Source: Irineochytrium annulatum
Lineage: Eukaryota; Chytridiomycota; Chytridiomycetes; Chytridiales; Chytridiaceae
Direction: 5' to 3'
Assembly (NCBI GenBank): GCA_027600665.1
Contig: JADGJL010000570.1
Span: 1 to 17,848, forward strand
DNA: 17,848 nt
A program made the translations under genes and the position numbers. The notes under the pieces are model-generated. The model was not told the origin of the DNA. It made no database searches and worked only from the letters and a program-made list of their open reading frames with translations. Shown piece by piece: positions 8,087 through 16,373 of the stretch. Numbering within the stretch: position 1 is the stretch's first letter; every line of letters begins with the position of its first letter.

Positions 8087-8693
8087 CGGTAGACTTTGAT
8101 TATTCCCACGCAACCAGCATGACTTGACCGTGAGCAGAAAGTGGGGTGCTCTACAGCAGGTGAAAGGAAACAAAGCACGTAGATCACGATACTCAGAAGC
8201 AGGTCTTGCAGGTCTAATCAGGGAGATGTTTCGGTCTGTAAACGTCGACGGACGAAACGGGAAAAGCAAACTGTACAAAAGAAAAGATATCAATTGTGTG
8301 GGTAAAGTAGGGTACGAAGACATTGCAGTGGGAATAGAGGATGTGCAAGAACATTGTGAAGAGCATCAAAACAATCCAAAATCAGCGTCAGAGTTCAAGG
8401 AACAATCTAAAGAAGTTCATCGACACGAGAACAATATATAAAAACGGTACGGTTAAATGGCGAAAGAGAGTGAAAAGAAGGGCAAACGGAAACAAAGTAA
8501 GCAACAAATGCCGGCAAACTTATATAACGAGGATAGATGTCCAAGGCGCCAATAATAAGTGTTACAAGCAAAAAAGAGAAAAAAGTAGCAAAACGATGCA
8601 AAATGAAAGAAGTGTAAAATGCCATCAAAGCAAACAAAAAAAAGTAAAAAACTTCCACGCGGCACAGCGCCAGCCTCAAATTAGGGAGCGCCA
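8087..8693. other. Intergenic, strongly A-rich plus strand
   Basis: This separates the Pro/Ser-rich gene from the 3' end of the SH3 protein gene. From about 8240 to 8660 the plus strand is very rich in A and G and poor in T. Long open frames appear there (for example 8341-8841), but their Lys/Asn-rich content simply reflects the composition. The minus strand would therefore present a long pyrimidine tract upstream of the Pro/Ser-rich gene, compatible with promoter or leader DNA. No RNA gene is recognised. Confidence 0.5.
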
Positions 8694-11198
8694 CTATTCT
8701 GCAGGCGAAGCCGGCAGGCTACTCCTTCGGTTGTTTATGGAAGATCGGATTGACGACTGCGCCATGGACGACCTCGACGAGTCAATCGGCGCCACGCATG
8801 CAAGCGGGAACGCGCCCCTATTGTCGCCGATAAGGCCGTGACCCCACCCATCGTCGAAGAGCGCCGTAACGGTGACTAAAGGAGGAGATAACCGCGTTAA
8901 GCACTCAAGCAAAACCATTTGTATCGGCGAAAAAGAGAAATGCGAAAAAAAAAAAAACACTCACTGATGTCACCCGGCTGTAGGTCCAGCTCGTCCGGCA
9001 TAGCGGCCGTGTAATCATACACGACCTTCATCTTGAACATGCCGGTGGTCGTACCCGTCGTTTCAGTGCCCGTCGTGATCGCCGAGACCCTGTCCACACC
9101 GCCCGCCGCACCGGCGGTCAAACCGACCCCCAGGCCCGCAGCCAAGGCACCGTACCCGCCCGATCCCGAGCCTCCAGCGCCAGAGGCGATCGCGCCATCA
9201 CCGCCGACCATTATCTCGCTCGCCGCCCCGGCCTGCGTGTACAGCGTGTCCCTCGCTCCCATGCCACCGCCCCCGATGCCGCCACCCATCCCGCCGGCTC
9301 CACCTACACCGCTGCCTCCCATGCCGCCACCCATCCCGCTGGCGGCGTCCGACATCATGCCGGCCGATCTTCTGTCCCCAAAGCCCCCTCCATACCCGCT
9401 CGCCCTGCTCACGTTGCTGGCGCCGCCGGGCAGGCTGAAGACCTCCCCGTTGGGCGGCACGTCGCTCGCCACGACGGCGTTGGCCGAGTTGTAAGGGATA
9501 TAACTCGGCTGCCTGGAGAGCCTGCTGGACCTCCTGTCGGCCTGCTTCGTGGGCGTGCCGTACGCCAGGCCCGTCTTGGGCGCGATGCCACCGCCGCCGC
9601 GAGCGACGGAGGAGGAGGAGGAGGTGATGTTGCGACGCCGGCGGGAGCAGATGAAGGCCACGATGGAGAGGAGAATCAGGAAGGCCGTCACGCCCGCGAC
9701 GATGGCGCCAATGAGGACGGCCTTTGAGGGGGGCAGGGTGGATGCTGGGGCTGTGGAGGTCGAGTTTGCGTTGGAGCCCATGGGGTTGAGCGACGTCGTC
9801 ATCGGGTTCATCCCGGGGGCGGAAGTGGCGGCGGGGGAGTTGGTGAACATGGCGTTGGCGGCCGAGACGGCGGCGGCGTCCTGGCCCTGGAGCATCTTGC
9901 AGCAGGGGTCGGTTTGGTTTGGCTTGCAGAACTCGACGGCGTCGGCGACATTCTGGAAGCCGCAGTTGCCGGAATCGATCATGACGGCGGGAAGGCAGGC
10001 GGTTGTTGCGAGGGTCGGGCAGAGGGCCTGGTAGAAGGAGAGCGTCGCCGTCCGGTTGCCGATGACTTCCGGCGTCGTGTTGGGATTGCAGGCGGTCGCG
10101 TTGTTGAAGATGCCGGTAATGGCCGTCAGGGCCTGCTGGCAGGTGTTCATACAAACGCTCTTGAAGGGCGTTGGCGCCGTGCAGCGGCCGGGGGCGGAGG
10201 AGAGGTTGATCAAAAGTGCCTCGAAATAGGACATGTGGAACCGCTGGTGTCGGCCGTCCCAACCTGGGCAGTCGAGGCTTGCTCTAAAAAGTCATAGCGA
10301 GTCAGCGACGTCGCAATGTAGCACCATTTCCGCTACACAAATGACTTACTGGGTTTGAAAGTTGGCTACATATGTCGGGTTCGTGTCCAACATCGACGTA
10401 AGGAACATGTCCAGCGAGTTCGTGTCGTTAAACACGCCTTGACTCTTAATGAGCTGGTAGCCATTAAAGTCGCCCATCATTTGCGAGTTCTGGATAGTGA
10501 AGCAGTCGGTGGCCGGGTTGAAAACGTTTTGCCGCCGGTACAAGGTCCTCGCGAGCTGGACCTCGGATGAAGGCGGGGAAATCGTGAGCGAGTCCAGGAG
10601 GTTCCAAAGGGACGGGCGTGAAGGGTGGTGCGGCGCGGGCGCGATGGGGTTGTGGCGGTCTTTCTTGGCCTTCTTTTTCCGGCCCTGCCGACCGTGCCGC
10701 CGATCCTCATTCCGGTCATCATCGTCCTCGTCGTCCTCCCCATCCTCATTGAATTCAATTCTTTTGCCCTCGTTGGCATCCTCCCATTCGTCCCCGTCGA
10801 CATCCCAGTCCCGTTCCTCCCCGTCGACATCCCGCTCGCGATCCTCATGGCCGTGGCGGTGCGGATGCGGTGAGTGGGCCTTTCCCTTCTTGGCCCACTC
10901 GCCCTTGTGTTTGCCGTCCAACCGGCCCAAGTCCCCTCCTCGGCCGCTGGCCCTTTGCACACCGTAGTGGTTGCTGTGGCTCTTCGGCGCCATCATGGAC
11001 TGAGTCGTGGTAGTCGAGCGAGGTCGGGAGGTATGCTCGACGTGCTGCTTCTCCTGTTGGGGGCTGCAGGGCGTCGTGAGCGGGAGCGGCGCGCGGATTG
11101 ATGACTTGGTACGAATGAGCACCCTGTGCAACCGTTTCAGGATGGCGGCCCTCTTGGCGAGACGCGAGTGAAACCGACAAAAAAAAAAAAATTGGCAT
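8694..11198 (-). CDS. Cys-rich single-pass membrane protein with C-terminal SH3 domain
   Basis: Four exons (11198-11106 tentative, 11053-10350, 10283-8965, 8875-8694) join in phase to 765 residues. Exon 1 supplies a short signal-peptide-like start (MPIFFFLSVSLAS) through a weak GTCATC donor, so the 5' end is uncertain; the next in-frame ATG pair is MMAPKSHSNH. Then come a highly charged region (acidic Asp/Glu with a basic KKKAKK patch) and a Cys-rich, N-glycosylatable ectodomain (about 235-395, beginning near ATDCFTIQ, including DCPGWDG, CMNTC and DPCCKM). A Ser/Thr linker is followed by a TM at about 454-478 and RRRR at its cytoplasmic side. A Gly/Met-rich tail precedes an SH3 domain from about 684. 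The SH3 shows VVYDYTAAMPDELDLQPGD, the conserved GWGHG and NRGAFP, split by an intron after GDI. The topology resembles fungal Fus1/Sho1-like receptors or wall sensors that recruit Pro-rich partners. The specific function is unknown. Confidence 0.7.
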
Positions 11199-11633
11199 GC
11201 ATGTGGGTCATGATAATCAAGGGACAGACTAGTTGAAATTACGATTCTTATAAGTAGCGACCACCGCTTCCTTCTTATTCCGTTGCATCGCAATCTGAGC
11301 AAAAACACAGTGCTCTATTATACCTGGCAGCTTCAGTGGAAGTCGCGTATTGAAAAATAATATTATTAATAATGTTAACACACACACCATCGTTATTTCA
11401 CGACACCTTGTTCCCCACCGCCTTCGTGAATGTCGTGGCGTCCCCCCCCCCCCCGCCACACGGTTCCACCTACGGTAACCCGGACGTGGGCCAACGGCCC
11501 GCCGCCCGCTATGACCCGGTGATCTCCACATGCCGTCGGCTGGTCGGCGGCATCGACACGCGACGTCGGCATTTCACGAAGCGTATTTGACCAACACCCC
11601 GCGCCTGCTCTCCCCTCTTCTCCAACCACCACG
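11199..11633. promoter_or_regulatory. Divergent upstream region between the SH3 gene and the GST kappa gene
   Basis: The 435 bp between the two ATGs must hold both 5' leaders and promoters. It contains an AT-rich core (about 11340-11375, TATTATTAATAATG) and a C homopolymer (about 11442-11454). A T13 run on the minus strand lies just inside the proposed first exon of the SH3 gene (11179-11191), which makes that exon doubtful. Co-regulation is possible but not shown. Confidence 0.5.
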
Positions 11634-12575
11634 ATGGCCCGCATCAAGGTATCGGGGGATCTCTCCTGCTTGCTGCTGCTGTGCTATATCTAACCCGTTT
11701 CTCAACAACATCGCGAATGTGCGAAAGTTTTTCTATGACACTGTCTCGCCGTATTCGCTCTTCGCGTTCGAGGCCATCCAGCGGTACCAGCGGCTCTGGA
11801 ACGTCGACGTCGACTTGCAGCCGTTCCTACTTGGCGGAGTGATGCACGCATCAGGTACGGAGGGCATGCTTCGATCGTAGCGATCAGAGGTATTGTATTT
11901 CTTATATTTAATTTCGCAGGCAACAGGCCCCCGGGAACGCTCGCGGCTAAGGCGACGCACATGGCGAAAGGTAAGGAGATTGTGTTTTATTGAAGCGAAA
12001 GCGAATGCTGAGGTAAACTATTTTGCCTCTTGAGATCTCACCGTACTCGGCGGCCTCTTCGGTTGCCCCGTCAACTTCCCGACCAATTTCCCCGAGGAGT
12101 CGCTGAAGGCGCAAAGGATCCTGACGGCGCTGAAGATGAAGGAACCCTCAAAGGTTGCGCACGCCTCTCGTCAGATGTGGGTGCGTAAGACTTACCTGCA
12201 GCCAATGTGGCGGTTTGTGTTAGTGTGCATCTTATATGTTGTTGCTTGCTTTTATTGCAAATGCAGAAACTCTACTGGCACGACGGGCGTTCTATTCAGA
12301 ACGAGGCCGACCTCATCGAATACATGTCGGCTGTCGTCGGGTCGCAGGCTGAGCAGTACGTGAAGGAGCATGCGAGCTCGGCAGAGGTCAAGGCGGAATT
12401 AAAGCGCGTCACCATGGAGGCCATAGAGACGGGGGCGTACGGCTCACCCTGGATGGTAGCCACCAACGACGAAGGGAAGACGATGGAATTCTTCGGCTCG
12501 GATAGAATCGAAGCGCTCGCATACTTCTTGGGAAGGCCCTATTCCGGGCCCAACCCTGGTTCTTCGAAGTTGTAA
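11634..12575 (+). CDS. GSTK1: Glutathione S-transferase kappa (DsbA-like), peroxisomal
   Basis: Five exons (11634-11648, 11728-11854, 11920-11970, 12035-12180, 12267-12575) join in phase to 215 residues, close to the roughly 220-226 of the family. The N-terminus MARIKFFYDTVSPYS has the kappa-class motif with the glutathione-activating Ser (SPYS). PFLLGGVMHASGNRPPGTL matches the GG-x-M-x-x-S-GN-x-PP segment, and GAYGSPWMVA carries the cis-Pro of the thioredoxin fold. FFGSDRIEAL is the conserved FGSDR element near the end. The enzyme conjugates glutathione to hydrophobic electrophiles and has peroxidase activity in known members. It ends in SKL, a canonical type 1 peroxisome-targeting signal, so the product is expected in the peroxisome matrix. 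The first exon is only five codons long, but the join restores the family N-terminus exactly. It is convergent with the M13 gene, 399 bp away. Confidence 0.92.
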
Positions 12576-12974
12576 ATGCTCCACCTTAACGCGGTGCACT
12601 TGGAATCAATGAATACACGTCCGCTCGACTGCTTTATTTCTTTTCCCATTTTTACTTAACTTCAACCACCGCATGGCGAGACGACTGGTGCCATTTAATG
12701 TCTTAAAAAGGAATACGCCCAAACTAAAAAGGGAGATACATCGAAATACGTGACAGTAACAAGAAATACAATCGTACTGTGTTCATTAGAGAATAGAAGA
12801 CCACGCTCCATGTGCCTTGCCTGCTAACTAAAATAGTAACAGGAGTAACATTGATGAAGATAAAGGGATAAAATTTGTAGAGATCGTAAGCACGATTACA
12901 AAGGGAGAGGGCCAATATTGTCTTACCGCTGGTTTAAACTTCATCTAGGCGATACAGAAAAGAAGTGATACTAT
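12576..12974. other. Convergent 3' region between GST kappa and M13 genes
   Basis: This AT-rich stretch holds both 3' UTRs. No gene, repeat or clear AATAAA close to either stop was found; only short open frames without coding bias occur. Confidence 0.5.
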
Positions 12975-15900
12975 CTAAATTTTGCACTTGTTGGAGGGGT
13001 TCATCGGAGCATCGGCCCAACATTGAAACGCCTTGGCGAACTCGACCGAGTTTGCGACCGCGCCACGTACTTTAAACTCCCCAGGGGAAGTCATCCCGGA
13101 CTTTACGGTCTTCAGCCGTGCCTCGGGCGTCAGGTTAGCGCACTCGCGGGCAGCAAACCTGAAAGCAATTACAATGTAAGATTTATAATCACGATCGTGG
13201 TCTTGGGGCAACAATAATAAAAATCCTACCCGATAAAGAAGAGTTGCTCGTTCGTGTATCCCTCCAGGCCAGGAAGAATTGGGTTCTTTACCGCGGCCCC
13301 AACCATGAACCTATCCCTCTTCCAAGCTTGGAAAGCAAGCTCTAAACCCCAACTGTCGGCAATGTTCGCCAGCTTGCCCTTCTTGCCGTCAAGGTACACC
13401 TCCTCCCCAACCTCAGGGTCCGTCACGTGGAATGCCGAATACTGGTCAACGAAGCACTGCGAGTTGGCGTTGACATGGTAGGCCGTCTTTGGGGTGTACC
13501 AATCCCGCATAATGCCGTCCTGGTCGTAGTAGCGGCCCATGCCGTCGATCGCATGGACAATGCGGGCAGCTGCAAAGTAAATTTATCAGCTTTGGAGGAT
13601 GCAAAAATAGCAAAATCAGGTACGCACCGACAACGCTGCCGACGGAGCCGTAGTTGAAGTACGACGGCAGGGAGGTAGAGAAGGAAGGGTATTGCAAGAA
13701 ACCGGCCGGGGCGAAGAGAGCGTTCTGAATCATTTTCTGCCAACGATCATGTCAGCAAAATGAAATTACAGAGCCTATAATATGAGCAACTCACGTAGGA
13801 GGCATCTAGATCGGTAGTAATAGTCCACGACCTTTTCCTGTCCGTCGGCTCCGAGATCTGAGACAAAGTCTCGAACACATCAATCTCTCTCGCCATGACA
13901 ATCGCCTCGAAAAACTCCTGCTCGGAACCAGGGTCAAGGCCTGCATACTTGTTGCTAAGGTAAGCCGAGTTGACGTGCTCATCGACAAAGCCGGCCGAGA
14001 TGAGAAGCTTGCTGAGCTTCTCGACCGCCACCGTCTTTGAGTCCTCCTCCATCCACTTCGCATTCGAGATATGCTCCTCGACGTAAGCGCGGACGTTCTC
14101 AAAAGCATCCGTGGCGGCGCTCTTGTCGGCAGCTGACCATCGGACCACTCTTAAGTCACACTAACTCGATACTCGAAGACTAGAAACACATACCAGAGAT
14201 AAACGCCTCAGCGAAGTACTTCCCGATCAAATCCCCAGTGTACTTCTCCACGACGCCGACGCAGAAATCCCTCCTGTTCTTGTTGGACGCCTCCTCGCCA
14301 CGGACCTCTCGGATCGGCGCCATCGCCTTCTCTAGCTCGGTAGCGACAAACGGCGCGAGCTCCTGAATCGCCGTCCACAGAATGTACGCCTCCACAACCT
14401 CCGGCGGCGCCTCCCCGACAAGCTTCGACGCCCCCTCGAAGTACGCCGTCCCACCAAGCACACGGACGAGAGGGCTCGCGGCCGCCTCATGGTGCTCGGA
14501 CACGTTAAAGCGCATGTCAAAGTACTCCGTCCAGAGGAAGTTGGGGGCAACCTCCGCGAGCTGAACGACCGTCACGGTGTCCTGGTACGAGTGGACGATG
14601 GACTCCCGTGACGGCGTGACGGCCGCCAACGACGCCTCGAACTCGGCCACGTCGCTCGCGAGCTGGTAGTACGACCTCGTCGCGGCCATCTCAAACGGCA
14701 GGGCTTCAAAAACCATCGAAAGAATCTTGGTCAGGGCTTGCTTGTACGCCTGGACTGCGGTGTCATCCTGGTAACGATCTTTCGGGAGGCCAAGGTGTTG
14801 CCACGGGACCAGGACGGGAATGTTGCGCATAAATTGAACAGGAGAAGGAGCGACGGTCATGTAGAAGAACGGGTAGGAGTTGAAGGCATGGAAGGCGGAA
14901 AGGGCGAGGGCCAGGCGGTCCTTGCGGAGCTTCGCCGTGCCCCCGGGGAAGACGGGGACGAGGATCGGGAAATGCTGAGCGATGCGAGACGCTAAGAGGT
15001 TGCTTAAAGGTTCAACGCCACGCGAGTTGATAGCGCCCTCTTCTTGGCACGACGTATAAATGGTCCGCATTTTGTTGAAGAGAAGGACGGTATCGTTAAT
15101 GTTGGTCGTCGGGAGGGCCGACATGCCCGGGTACGGGGAGGACAGGATGGATTTGACTGCGCGCTGAAACAAGTGGGTTATCAACGTACGACAGGCGAAG
15201 ATAAAGTTACCTGGACCGATTTTTGCAGATTGGACGCGGCAGATATGGAAGCGACATGCTCCGGCAGAGGATTCGCCTTTGCCCAACCGCCGCTGCCATG
15301 TGTAAGTCAACCGTTCCACTCAATCGTCCTCAAAAAACACCCACCAGCTAAACTCGTAGAAATCGTCGCAGGGGTCGACGGCCTGGTCCAACGACTGCAG
15401 GATCATTCCGGCCGTTAACACGCAATCCATCGACGTGCAGAGCACAGCGGGCTCCGGCTCCGGCAGCGGCTTGGGCGGCGCCTAGTACGGATTGTCAGGT
15501 AAGGGTATTCACGACGAGATACGAAGTCTACTAACCGGGACCGGGGCGGGCAGATCAGGACGCGGGCCCCTCTCCGGCGGCGCGGGCGGTGTCACATGCT
15601 TATGATAAGGGACGAAAGCTAAAACAGCTGCGTAGATCCAGAGGAAGAGAAGGAAGACCAAGATAGCCAGGGCGAGGCAGCCCCAGTTCTTCTCCTCAAT
15701 CGTATAGTTGGAGTTAACATCTGCATCCATGAAGTTAATTCAAGAATAAATGTACCGGGCATGCATACGTTTGTGCAGATCGTCCCATTTCTCCATAACC
15801 TCCATAAACCGCTCGTGGGCGCTCTCCTTCGTCCTCGCCCACCAATTCTTCAACCCCTCCTCAGCCTGCGCCGTCCTCTCGGCAGCCGTCCGCTTCAACT

Positions 15901-16186
15901 GACGCCATCCGGGTCCATATTCTGCAGCCAGCGACGCCCGCGTCGAGTCCACCGTGTTCCGCCAGGCCGATCCGACCGAGGACGGCAAGGACGATCCGGG
16001 CACCAGCGTCGAGGGCTGGTGCTGCGTGCCAAGGAGAGGGGTCGTCTCGTTCGTGGGAGCCGTCGGTGCCCTGGGGAAGACCGGCTGCGCCATCTCCGGC
16101 GCTCCCACCGGCTGGGGCTGTATTTCATCGTCCCAGGCATGGGCGGCGGACGATGCGCCCTCGCCATTGATCTCCTCCTCGTGCAT
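12975..16186 (-). CDS. Type II membrane M13 (neprilysin/ECE-like) pseudopeptidase
   Basis: Nine exons join in phase to 920 residues: 16186-15769, 15720-15536, 15481-15345, 15292-15211, 15163-14194, 14132-13795, 13736-13628, 13569-13230, 13158-12975. Residues 1-150 are cytoplasmic and include an acidic dileucine signal ETTPLL (47-52). TM spans about 153-176, followed by a Pro-rich stalk. The ectodomain opens with the M13 signature (SLDQAVDPCDDFYEFSC, then GGWAKANPLPE) and keeps PAGFLQYPSFS, NYGSVGSVV and QLFFIGFA. It ends MNPSNKCKI, lacking the usual terminal Trp. The catalytic positions are lost: HExxH is ARIVH (748-752), ENIAD is ANIAD (815-819), the His of VHSP is Thr883, the next catalytic Arg is Lys889, and the substrate-binding NA(F/Y)Y is DASY. 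Only the second zinc His remains, so peptidase activity is not expected. A binding, chaperone or decoy role is inference. It lies 187 bp downstream of the PI4K stop, same strand. Confidence 0.9.
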
Positions 16187-16373
16187 GGAGTCGAGAGTCG
16201 AGCGTTGGACAAACGAAATTCGGCTTAGCTGCGTGTGAAGGTCTGTGGAACCATCGTATCGAGTTGGAAATGCATAATCATCGTGATATTAAGTGATAAA
16301 AGTGGGTACTGTGGATGCGAATGCTAGAAGTGTAAAGGAAGCGAAGAGAAAGTAAACAAGAGTCCTTGCTTAA

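Noticed and set aside
8341..8841. 166-codon plus-strand open frame rich in Lys, Asn and Arg
   Set aside because: Its content follows from the A-rich strand, its end overlaps the SH3-coding exon in antisense, and no domain or codon bias is seen.
9033..9494. Plus-strand Pro/Ala-rich frame
   Set aside because: It is the antisense shadow of the Gly-rich exon of the SH3 protein.
10497..10967. Plus-strand Ser-rich frame and the minus-strand Arg/Thr-rich frame at 10477-10962
   Set aside because: Both are shadows of the acidic/basic repeat-like exon 11053-10350, whose frame joins the flanking exons in phase.
14738..15418. Plus-strand open frames opposite the M13 gene
   Set aside because: They are antisense shadows of an exon with clear M13 similarity.
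15761..16238. Overlapping plus- and minus-strand frames around the M13 cytoplasmic tail
   Set aside because: Only the frame from ATG 16186 joins in phase to the TM exon.
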